DNA from: Zymoseptoria tritici IPO323
Taxonomy: Eukaryota > Ascomycota > Dothideomycetes > Mycosphaerellales > Mycosphaerellaceae
Length of the DNA stretch: 64,000 nt
Assembly: GCF_000219625.1 (NCBI RefSeq)
Contig: NC_018213.1
Coordinates: 682,001 to 746,000 of the forward strand
Reading direction: 5' to 3'
Positions 11,962-21,288 of this stretch are shown here, piece by piece (position 1 is the first letter of the stretch; the number at the start of each line of letters is the position of its first letter). The notes beneath the pieces were generated by a model, which did not search any database, was not told the DNA's origin, and saw nothing but the letters and a program-made list of their open reading frames with translations. Both the position numbers and the translations under genes were made by a program.

Positions 11962-13374
11962 TCATCTCTTCCACGACGCTCCCGGGCGGTTCACAAACAG
12001 TGACGCCACCGCCTCAACATCCTCCAGATTCAATCCCTCCGGAGACGGCCACTCAGTCATATTCTCGGCCATCCAGTCCACGACCAGTTCATTCAGCTTC
12101 GCAATCTTCCAGTGACCATGCACAACCTCGGCAAAGATATCAACCAAACCCGACGAGCCGTCACCCAGCGGAACAATTTGTCCCGTACCCTGGTATGGTT
12201 CTCCCGGACGAACGAAGGTGATGTAGACCCGGGCAAGCGAGCGAAACGCAGTTCCCACATCAAAGCGAACACTTCCGAAGCGGATATCGTGAACGCCGCC
12301 TAGGCTCTCGAGGGTTCGATGCACGTCCGCGTGCTCGCGGAGTGACAGCGTGAATTTACCGCAAGTTTCGAAGCGCGAGTCGTGGCTATTGTACCATGAG
12401 CCCCGGCGACCGTCGTAGTTGGTCCACACTGGGACTACGATGGTCGAGGAGTGGAAGAAGTCGTCCAGATGTTGGCGGTCCTCGGGTAGAGAGCGAGGCA
12501 GATGGGAGAGAATGTAGACTGTAGGCTGAAACGGTATCGGTGCCGCGTCTAGTGATGGGTGCTCCAGCTTTGTGGACGCAGCAGCTTTGGTGCCACGAGG
12601 TGCATTTTCTGCCGCCTGTTGCTTGTCACCCTCGTGATGTGCGTTGTCGATTGCTAGCTGCTCATCGAACTCCGCTGGCTGCACATCAATATGAGGCTGC
12701 TCGAGCATCATCATGTCGTCCACCACCGCTTGTGACTGCATCTTCGCCGCTGTGTACGATGCTGCTGGCTGATGATGTGGGAATTGTGTTGTGGAGAGCA
12801 ATTGCGGGTCAATCCCCAAGTCCGGCGGTGGCTGGGTCGTGCCGTCCTCCTGAATCGCTGTGCCATCGCTGTGTCTGGCCACGTCATTCATGAAGGCGTC
12901 CATGTCAAAATCTCCGTCGACGTTCAGCACCGATGCATCATCCGAGTGCACAGCGTCGTCTTCGACGGAGGTGAAGCGAGCAGAGAACTGATGGCGGTTC
13001 GGTGGAGCATTCTCCTCGATATGTCTGCCGCTTTGGAAGCCCAACATCCTGTCAAGGAAAGCGCCCATGTCGCCAGGCTGCCCGATTTTTGAACCCGATG
13101 TGATGTCTGAGTGTACACCCTCGCTCGCTAGCGAGTTGAAGTTAGCCTCGAGGGCCTCCTCTGATGTATCGTCGAATGCATCTTCGGATGCGCCAGAGGC
13201 GAAGTCTGGGTCCTGCTCTGCGCCCGCGGAAAGCAGAGCTGGCATGGAGTCGGACGATGATGCAGAAGTCGATGATGCCGGAGTCACGATGCCGGACGAT
13301 TCGGGCGACTTCGACTCGCGCTTCGTGGGGCGAGGAGAGGCGGTTGGATCTTCGAGATCGTGCTTGAGGCGCAT
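11962..13374 (-). CDS. Unrecognised 470-residue protein, disordered N-terminus
   Basis: A single 470-residue open frame. The first half is low-complexity, rich in Ser, Asp and Glu, with a basic stretch (PRPTKRESKSPES) near the start, and is probably disordered. The last 200 residues (from YILSHLPRSLPEDRQHL onward) look globular, with several aromatic and hydrophobic strands and ending GASWKR. I do not recognise the family. The frame stays open some way upstream of the ATG at 13374, so an extra 5' exon is possible. It converges with the permease gene and lies in line with the next minus-strand gene. A nuclear location is only suggested by the basic and acidic composition. Confidence 0.6.
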   Translation of the reverse strand: MRLKHDLEDPTASPRPTKRESKSPESSGIVTPASSTSASSSDSMPALLSAGAEQDPDFASGASEDAFDDTSEEALEANFNSLASEGVHSDITSGSKIGQPGDMGAFLDRMLGFQSGRHIEENAPPNRHQFSARFTSVEDDAVHSDDASVLNVDGDFDMDAFMNDVARHSDGTAIQEDGTTQPPPDLGIDPQLLSTTQFPHHQPAASYTAAKMQSQAVVDDMMMLEQPHIDVQPAEFDEQLAIDNAHHEGDKQQAAENAPRGTKAAASTKLEHPSLDAAPIPFQPTVYILSHLPRSLPEDRQHLDDFFHSSTIVVPVWTNYDGRRGSWYNSHDSRFETCGKFTLSLREHADVHRTLESLGGVHDIRFGSVRFDVGTAFRSLARVYITFVRPGEPYQGTGQIVPLGDGSSGLVDIFAEVVHGHWKIAKLNELVVDWMAENMTEWPSPEGLNLEDVEAVASLFVNRPGASWKR

Positions 13375-13810
13375 CTCGTCGTTGATGAAGTTGTTGTGAT
13401 GAGTCTCGATGGACGTCTTGAACGTGCTTCGTTTGCTAGTGGTGGTTTTGCTGTGGTGACAAAGCCGTGGGTGGTATGGCGTGTGTGGGAAGAGAGGATG
13501 GCAAGTGATGGAACAGACTTGGTGGATGAGTAAGATGGTGATGAATATTTCTTCTTATTGTACCAAAAGTGTCGTTTGCAAATGGAAGTGCGCGGCGTCA
13601 TTGCGGATGACGAAGTGAAGTGAATATCACCAACCAAACAGCTTAGCGTGATTTCACGTGCAAACAAAAGAATCTGCCAAGAGGTCGCTTGTTTGGTTAA
13701 TGACCTCACGCTACAAGATGGGAAACGAGAAGAAGTGAAAGATATGGAAAGCCTTACAAGCCTTACGAACCTTACATGCAGGTCCCCAAGAGGTCTTCCT
13801 GCCAGTTTGG
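13375..13810. promoter_or_regulatory. Upstream region of the 470-residue protein gene
   Basis: About 440 bases between two minus-strand genes. Contains the 5' region of one and the 3' end of the other. A short direct repeat (CCTTACAAG / CCTTACGAA / CCTTACATG) lies at about 13753-13779. Confidence 0.35.
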
Positions 13811-14888
13811 CTACTCACTGGAATCGGTCTCCTTCGAGGCGGCCGCATCGTTCGCCCATTCACTCACCGTGTCCATCACATCAGCGATTTGCGCCGCAAC
13901 CCCGTGCTGGAACATTGATTTCCGACACTCGACATACCCTCTCAGTTTTGCGAGCTGATCCGGTGCGTTCTTCTCACACCAATCGCAAAGCCTCACATCC
14001 GATTGCGCACACAGTCGTCCTCGCCAAGACAGGGACATGAGGTCCTCGCGGATTGGCCAGTGCTGTCTCGATCGTCGTCATCGTCACTCTCGAAGTCCTC
14101 ATCACTCTCGGAGTCCTCCTCATCACTCTCGGAATCCTCATCGTCATCACCGTAGTCTCCCCACAGGCGTTTGACTCGCTTCCGTTTCCGGCTCCACTCT
14201 GCCTCATCCTCCAACAGATCGTCGGCTTCCTCCACCAGACGCTGCATTTTGCCCTTCTGGAACTTCTTCTTGGCATTGATCGACGAAGTAAGATACCCGC
14301 GATAGTATTGGCTCAGCTTCCTGTGACGCCGAGGAGGTTTAGGCCAAACTTGAGCTTCTTGATAGAGCAGTTTTCTCGGAAGGATCTCGAAGTTTCGCTC
14401 GTGCCAGTCTACTTCGCAAGGCTGGAGATGGGGCATGTTGAGCTGGCCGCGTTTGACGACGGAGAAGTTGAAGTATTTAGTGTTGAGGGCAGTAGATCGA
14501 TGAAAGGCTTGCGATGGTGAGCGAAGGTCGAGATAGAGGTTTTCGATCGTGCGATTTGGCGTCCAAAAGAATCTGCTGCGTTGGCGGATACGATGCAGAA
14601 CGATGTGCTCCTTCTTATCGCCAGCGGATTCATGCTCGGAGTCTTGGGTGTAGCTCTTCTTTGGTGGAGGGTCTGTTGGAGGTCTGCTCGCAGCTGCTCC
14701 ATTCAGCTTTGCAACTCCGCCAACCATGACGAGATATGGTTGCTCAGCGCTGCTTGAGTGAGAAGAGGAATGAATGTTGTAGGTTTGAGGTGCGCCAAGG
14801 AGTCAAGACCTACCAGAGGACCGACGTAGAGAAAAGAGTCAGCATATCGATGTGCTTTCACAAATCTGTAGCAAATATCCGCAGCCAT
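13811..14888 (-). CDS. Unrecognised protein with acidic repeats; reading frame breaks near its C-terminus
   Basis: A first exon at 14888-14814 (MAADICYRF...), a 71-nt intron (14813-14743, GTAGGT donor) and a long second exon give a coherent N-terminus; the alternative is the ATG at 14727. The middle is basic and ends in a run of Asp/Glu/Ser encoded by two near-identical 21-nt repeats (about 14088-14140). The long frame then ends at 13993 in unlikely sequence, while a second frame (stop 13811) continues with a plausible cysteine-containing segment (RLCDWCEKNAPDQL). Moving between them needs a removal of 3n+2 bases. No good GT-AG intron of that size is present in the repeats; a 113-nt one with a poor GTCAAA donor is possible. 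Either a weak intron, a slippage indel or a sequence error explains it. Family not recognised. Confidence 0.5.
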
Positions 14889-15648
14889 GATTCTTGCGCC
14901 CTCTGAAAATCTCGAGCTCTCACCTGTCGGTCTCGGACAAGTCATCAAGCACAAAGAAGCTCCAAGTAATTTCGCGGACATGTCAGCTAGGCCCGCGCGA
15001 GTCAGTCTAACACGCGTATGCCTGCATGGGGTTGCGTATTCGCATTGCGTTCCGCTTGAGGCGGCTTTGATTGCAGCAGTTTTCGACAGTTCCAGTCATT
15101 GGGCTGGTCTCTCTATTGTACCAGATCGGCTAGGCCACTGAGGAGTTGCTTGTAGGTACACGAACGGTGCCATGGTCTTGCTATTGTCGTGAAGGCTAGT
15201 GTAAAACAAGTGCGATGGTGAGTGAATGTTTCGAGAGAAAAAGGGGTCCAAGCGTGCACTCGCGGGGATGATGCACACGGGCCGCGATGGAGTAAGGTCC
15301 GCTCCAATGACAATTCTCCGACATGCTTATCGGCCTACGAGGCCTTGTCGAGGCGTCTACAGTGATCGCGTGGGGGAAGGGAATCCCTCGCGAGCTCCAT
15401 CTTCTCTTTTTTTGTTACCTTTGCTGCACAAGTATCCGTACAATTCTCACGCCTTTGAAACCACTGCTCACGCTCACGAACGCTTCTGCTCCGACAACGA
15501 CATCGACCTTCCGACGCTTGTACGCCTACAGCTGTGCCATTGCTGTGAGCATATCGCCGACCGACCAATCGTGTACGACCTACGATCCCCAGCGACGAGC
15601 GCATGGCATGCTGAGTGACCGTTCGGGCTTGAGCTTCGCGGCTCGCCC
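14889..15648. promoter_or_regulatory. Divergent upstream region
   Basis: About 760 bases between the start of the acidic-repeat gene (-) and the 986-residue protein (+). It should hold both promoters. Small open frames here show no features. Confidence 0.4.
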
Positions 15649-18609
15649 ATGGCGGCGAGCTATGGACAGTCCATTGGTCGAGCAACGCTAGGCGGTAACG
15701 GTGGAATCAATGGAGGTGGGAATGGAGGACAGCTGCAGTCGACATATCTTCCCAATGGAGCGTGCGGATATCGTGATCTGAGCGGAGGACCACAGGCACC
15801 GACTTGCGGGTGTCGGCGATTCTGGTTGAACACAAGCGCCGTAGTGCGGGAAGAAAGCGAGAGGACATCTTGCTTCTGCGGACATCATGCTTGCTTTCAC
15901 GATTTTGTGAGCTTGGGCTTGCCGAATGGCAACACACAGGACATGATCTACGGATCGCAGATGCGATCTCCTGGCTTCAATCAGGCGGGATACACAGCAC
16001 CGACATGGAGTCAATTGATGGGAGATACTAGTGTGGGTGCTACCAATGGCACGTGTCCTGCTACATATCAACCTCCTGCACCGCCAACGCCAGTTCAGCA
16101 GACGCCGGTTGACCACCAAAATCCACTCCAGACGCCATTACAATATACGCCAGGAGCATTTCACGGCGTCGGACTTGGCATCGGGAACAACGCTCCTCCA
16201 CAGTCACAACCGCAATCGCAATCCATCAACACCCGCCTGTGGCAGGCTCTCAACGGATTCGCGCGCGACCAGGACAATGGCAGCAACTCTGGCAACTCGT
16301 CCAAGCTTCCATCGACTGCAGTGCCAAGTGTGGTCGACGAACCTCAAGTCAGCAACGTGCCGGCAGCGAGCACGGCTCGTCAATTTCATTCCATGGCTCC
16401 ACCATTGAACATACCCTCTGCACTGACGAACGAAGCTCGACCTGGCGACATTCATAGCGCGACAGAGGTTGCCACTCCGAGCGTTCGCGGGACTCCCGAT
16501 TTCCACGCTCTAGCGGCTACTGGCGCGCAGGGCGTGTCTCCGAGTGCTCCTCAGTCAAGACAATCGCATCGTAACACCGACCAAGTCATTTCAGCGGATC
16601 TGACCGGCGGATCTCGCGCGATTGATCGACGTGCGTCCAGCGTAGGTCCCAGTCTTTCAATACAAGAGATGTGCAACACAATACAGAACTTCGGGCAGCG
16701 AATTGATCAGCTCGAGAGCATGTCGTTCGCTCACCTTCCCAGTGACGAAGTCATCGATCGGTTTGACATGGTCGACGGCCGCCTGATGGATCTGGAGAAC
16801 TGGCGCACGGAGCAAGACAAAGCTGATGAGAACAACGATGTGGACGAGAGATTCGAGTCCTTCCAGAACCGTGTGCTAGACCTTGAGCAGTGGCGTGAAG
16901 ACCAAGACGCTCAGCCGAGTCATGATTCCGACAGTCCACGGGAGCGTGCAGGACGGCACTTCCTGCCAGAGACCAGCTCGTTCGCATCGGATGGGTCATT
17001 CGATAGTGACGCTGCCGCTCAGACTGAAACAATCGTTCTGGCGACATTGGCCGCCAACGCAGAGACTGGTCCACGCATCGACGCACTGGAATCTCGTCTG
17101 ACCGAGCTGGAGGAATCCGCAATGCCATCGTACATCCGTCCCTGGCATGTACAGATTGTCCTCCTTCCATTCGGCCGACAACTGCCGGGCATTTGGTTCT
17201 CTTCAACTGAATCCTCTCGTCAATCACAGCGAAGATCGGCTTCTCGTGCTTCGGAAGAATGGAATGGTCCACTGGAGTCGCACTCCTTCACAGCGAAGAA
17301 TTCGTTCCCGTCGAGTGCAAGTGAGAACGCAGCCTGGACGACCGCTTCAATCGAAGAGTGGGCCCGTAGCACTCAGGAAGAGTGGCTGTCTGCTAAGGCT
17401 TGCGGGCCCAGCGGCGCCGTGTTCCAGCGTTTAGAGTCTCGAGGCTTGGTCCGAGATATCGAGATCACATCGCCCAATGCCCGTCACATCTGGTCTAGCA
17501 TCTCCGAGGCACTCGGCGATGTCCTGGGCAACGACAACGAACACGAACTGACATCAACCTCAACGCTGGAGAGATACCACGCTCTCAAGCAGCCGTTCGT
17601 TCCGCTGCGCAAAGCACGGAAATCCTCCCGTTTGCGCTTCCTGTCACCAGCAGAAATGCTCACATGCGCTCTATGGACTGCCGAGTTCCTCGACTCCAGC
17701 GCAATGATGAAGTTGCCAGACGGCCAGCGACGCCTCTATCTCACCACTCCAGAAGCCTATATTCAGCCTTCCACTCACAAGTTCTGGTCCTGGCCGGCAC
17801 TCCGCAGTCTGCCAATGTATGGCGCCGATGGCGAGATCCACGCAGCGCAAGTCGTCGGCAATGTCATCGAAGCGTGCTGGTCTTACAACGACCGGCTCGA
17901 CCACCGCGCCGCAAGCCTCCACTCTTCTTTCGCAGACCAAATCTCCATCTCCGACTCAGACAACGAGCGCGATCAATTGTCGCACTCCGTGCCAATCACC
18001 AAACTTCGCCGCTCGTCGACGTTCCGGTCAGCTTCGATGCCAACGTCTCAATCGCCACCTGTAGCGAGATTTCCCATCGCACCTCCGCCATCCTCCTCGC
18101 CACATCCTGTAGCTGCCGCCAACCCAAAACGTCGCGATCGAGAAGTGGAGCACAAAGCCGACAAACGTCGCCGTGTCTCCTCACTCTCCTCGCGGAACTC
18201 CTCTTCCTCTGCCCTTGGACCGTTAGGCTCGCCAGAGCTCCATCGCGGAGGCGTGAACTTCACTCCCCGCTGGAGTCGAGAGCCGCTGTCGCCTTATACT
18301 GGCGGTGCATCGTCCAATCCTGCACGTGGGAGCAGTCCCGCCGAGTTTGAAGATCATGGCATCCTGCTTGGGCGACGAAGTGTAGGCGCCTTTCCAGCTG
18401 GCAGTCGCGAGGGGCTGAACGATCACATAAATGAGAGAAGAGGAAGGGCAGCGAGCGGCACGCCGTTCGCGTACGCGACGCCGCATAGTGGGGTCATGGA
18501 CGACGGCACTGAAGGTGGTGGAGATACAGAGGTGGAAGACGAGGACGATGATGACGGAGCGGAGAGTGAGACTTCGTGGCCGGGATGGGACGATGGGATG
18601 GAAGTTTGA
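15649..18609 (+). CDS. Unrecognised 986-residue protein with N-terminal Cys/His cluster and coiled-coil repeats
   Basis: One uninterrupted 986-residue frame. Near residues 54-86 is a Cys/His cluster (CGCRRFW, then CFCGHHACFHDF) that could bind zinc. Residues of about 100-330 are Gln/Pro/Ser-rich and probably disordered. From about 340 to 490 three related heptad-like units occur (RIDQLESM; VDGRLMDLENWRTEQD with FQNRVLDLEQWREDQD; RIDALESRLTELEE), suggesting a coiled coil. A globular region follows (about 500-760). Near residue 826 a bipartite basic stretch (KRRDREVEHKADKRRR) looks like a nuclear localisation signal, and the tail is acidic. I do not recognise the family; a nuclear regulatory or scaffold role is inference. 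The ATG opens the frame in a divergent promoter context. Confidence 0.7.
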   Translation: MAASYGQSIGRATLGGNGGINGGGNGGQLQSTYLPNGACGYRDLSGGPQAPTCGCRRFWLNTSAVVREESERTSCFCGHHACFHDFVSLGLPNGNTQDMIYGSQMRSPGFNQAGYTAPTWSQLMGDTSVGATNGTCPATYQPPAPPTPVQQTPVDHQNPLQTPLQYTPGAFHGVGLGIGNNAPPQSQPQSQSINTRLWQALNGFARDQDNGSNSGNSSKLPSTAVPSVVDEPQVSNVPAASTARQFHSMAPPLNIPSALTNEARPGDIHSATEVATPSVRGTPDFHALAATGAQGVSPSAPQSRQSHRNTDQVISADLTGGSRAIDRRASSVGPSLSIQEMCNTIQNFGQRIDQLESMSFAHLPSDEVIDRFDMVDGRLMDLENWRTEQDKADENNDVDERFESFQNRVLDLEQWREDQDAQPSHDSDSPRERAGRHFLPETSSFASDGSFDSDAAAQTETIVLATLAANAETGPRIDALESRLTELEESAMPSYIRPWHVQIVLLPFGRQLPGIWFSSTESSRQSQRRSASRASEEWNGPLESHSFTAKNSFPSSASENAAWTTASIEEWARSTQEEWLSAKACGPSGAVFQRLESRGLVRDIEITSPNARHIWSSISEALGDVLGNDNEHELTSTSTLERYHALKQPFVPLRKARKSSRLRFLSPAEMLTCALWTAEFLDSSAMMKLPDGQRRLYLTTPEAYIQPSTHKFWSWPALRSLPMYGADGEIHAAQVVGNVIEACWSYNDRLDHRAASLHSSFADQISISDSDNERDQLSHSVPITKLRRSSTFRSASMPTSQSPPVARFPIAPPPSSSPHPVAAANPKRRDREVEHKADKRRRVSSLSSRNSSSSALGPLGSPELHRGGVNFTPRWSREPLSPYTGGASSNPARGSSPAEFEDHGILLGRRSVGAFPAGSREGLNDHINERRGRAASGTPFAYATPHSGVMDDGTEGGGDTEVEDEDDDDGAESETSWPGWDDGMEV

Positions 18610-21288
18610 TGTGAGGAAGGATACGGAGCTCATCTCTTGGCGCATATGGGAAAAAATGCATTGGTCTCTGCTCCTTCCTGGATTGTGGACCTGGACTGTG
18701 GATCTCTACTTTGGAATCGTGGGACGGCGAGCAACATGGAGCCGAAGGACAAATTGCATTGCGAACGGGATGATGCTCCACTCGACATACACCAACTTTG
18801 CGCTCAAGGAACATATGTTAGGAAAGATGCGGCGAGGAAATATCGAGGGAATTAGGGGCATACGCTGGACGAACGTGAAGGCTTTGGAAAACGGGTACTG
18901 GTATTTGAGCGAAGCAAGCGAGCGGCTGTATACTTTTTTGTTTTGGTCTTGTAACTAAAGTCTCCAATCTAGGGAATAGAAAGCATTTTCACTCTACCAG
19001 CTCTGGCGAAGTAGTGGCAACTCACACGATGCAGTAGCTTGGGGTACAGGTCGATGGAACGGCGCTCGTGGTGATTATCTGGGCTTGTTGGTCAGATGCT
19101 GCTTGTCGCTGTGCATCTCTCCGATCCAAGAGTGAGTCTGAGCCGTTCATCTGTTCATTATAGGTGCTGACCGCTTGACATCGAGAGAGAATACTAGTAC
19201 CTGCTACACCATCGATCGATGCTCGAAGCTGACTTGGGAGCCCAGCCAACGAAGAACGAACGCAGATATCCGGCGCTGTCAGATCCGTGATACTGGAGAA
19301 ACCCGACAGCTACCCACAGATGGTCTGCATCAATCGTGCAACTGCATCGTACCGAGCAGTATGTACCGATTCTTAAGCCGCTCGGTCTGCAATCAAGGGA
19401 TGCGGTGCAACTGCCAGTACCGCCATTCATACTCGTTCCATTCATGCGGTTTTGCTCTGTTTGGCTTCTGCGGAATACACGGCTGCGTCTTCCATGCTGT
19501 GACCACGATTTTCTGGGAAAGATCTGCGGATCTGAAGCAGGAGGCTCAAGCTGATGGTGAGGGGAATCTGGTGGCAGCTCCTTCGTCGTCAGATCCAGGA
19601 TGATGCGTCCAATGGCTGATCAGTAGCAGCCGCGTGAGGTTGCTTCGATCACATGCGGTCGACGGTGAGGGCCATGTGCAGCGAACTTGCCAGCTGTGGA
19701 CACACGACCAGTACGGCGATACTTCGCGAGGATTAAAGCTTGACAACGGGAGCCAGCGGGCCAGGGAGCTTCCTCCACCTTCGTGGTACCGCTACTGTAT
19801 CACTGCAGCTTTGCTGCGTATCCTTCGATTTTGCCTATTTTCCTGGTCATGCTTCGGCTCGGATAGCGCTCCCCTTCGCCAACGTGGCCCGGCTTTGAGA
19901 CATTTCAAGGCTTGTTTCGGCGACCGGTAGGGGAAATCCATAGACGAGTCGTACTGGATTCTATGACTACTCGGTGGCATTTGCCTGGCTAATATCGTCA
20001 AAAACCATTCTTGAGGGTACAAAGTGCTCGGTTTGCCTTCAATGATCCCAGTCAGCTTGCGTGGACATCCTGCGTCGAGCTCCACACTCCATCAGTACCC
20101 GGATGTTCCGACTCCATGCCAATGCTTGAGCATGATACTCTGCCCGCATCGACCGGGAGGACATTACTTGGACGTTGCATCAAGGCTGCAGGGATTCCAG
20201 CTTCCCCGCAAAGTGCTACATGGGTGGTCTCTCCACTTTGTGGGGATGAAGCAACGACGAACAGCTACCCCTGGACGCATACTGCGCCGCCCTTCACAGA
20301 ATCTGACGTCTATTCGTTCGTCGGCAACTCTGTCACCTGCTCCGCGAATCAACAGCAGAACGTATGTGGCGGCTGCGAGTACAGGTTCCGAACGCTCATG
20401 TTCAAAAACAGCTAGGGCTTGGGAACGCCCGCTGTCCTTCCGACCTCATGTGTCGATGTGAGGGACAAGTATGATCGCAAGCATCTGCGGGCACGATATT
20501 GCCGGCGTGCTCATGGTACAGCCTCTTTGGTACTCACGACGAACGTGACCAAGTCCTCGCCACAGCCTCAGAATCTTACTTGTGCTCGATGAGAGCGGGG
20601 CACAATCGTTCGATGTCGTTGGCGGAGCTAGAACCATACCGTGTGCTGTCAGCTCGGTGATCCGATTCGAAAGCTAGTGCTCTCGCGGGGAGTATCGATA
20701 CCACAGCGTACAGCTCTTCCATGCATGCAGTGCGGAACATCTCGTCGAGCTGGGTTCTCCGCACAGCCCAGACGAAGCGAGACGACGTGCCAAGTCCATG
20801 TCTCAAGGATTAACGAGGCATCTTCGAATGAGCATCAGCGGCATTGCGGTAGGAGAACAGTGACATCGCGATGGATCCGTCTGTTGAGTCTGGGTAGAGC
20901 AGACCAATTTGGCGACCAAAGCCCAGAACAAGCACAACGACTCCGCAGCAGAACGTTCACCCGAGCGAATACGCAAGTGAATCCCTCAGCCATTGGCTCA
21001 TAACGTCCGTTCCGGATACTCGCTTGAACTGTACCTAACGTGGGGCTGGCTATGCTACATCAGGATCTCACTCAGGAAGCGGGTCTTCACATCCTTGCAC
21101 ATTGGACGGAAGTTCGAAAGCTCCTCTCTTCCGGGCATGCTCCTGAGCGGGGTGGAAGGTGCTGATATACAGCTTCAGTCGCCCACTCTGACACAAACTC
21201 AAGACCTTCTTCTCGGATCGATCTTCTCAAAAACCAACGACGTATATCTTGATTGAACGACGACACGCATTTGAGCTCAACCGCGAAA
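18610..21288. other. 2.7-kb stretch without a supportable gene
   Basis: Several overlapping small frames occur on both strands. Two on the plus strand are cysteine-rich (19175-19603 and 20011-20415), but neither has a signal peptide or recognisable domain and both overlap antisense frames, so neither is called. The right end is the upstream region of the alcohol oxidase gene. Confidence 0.4.

Noticed and set aside
12300..12330. GGGTTCGATGC string resembling a tRNA B box
   Set aside because: It lies inside the 470-residue coding frame and no matching A box or cloverleaf stems surround it. No tRNA was found in the window by eye.
14053..14520. Plus-strand frame with a hydrophobic start (VSIVVIVTLEVLITLGVLL)
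   Set aside because: This is the complement of Asp/Glu-rich codons of the acidic-repeat gene, which reads as Val, Ile and Leu; not a membrane protein.
19175..20415. Two cysteine-containing plus-strand frames (19175-19603, 20011-20415)
   Set aside because: Neither begins with a signal peptide or matches a known cysteine framework such as chitin-binding or LysM; both overlap minus-strand frames. Transcript data could revive them.
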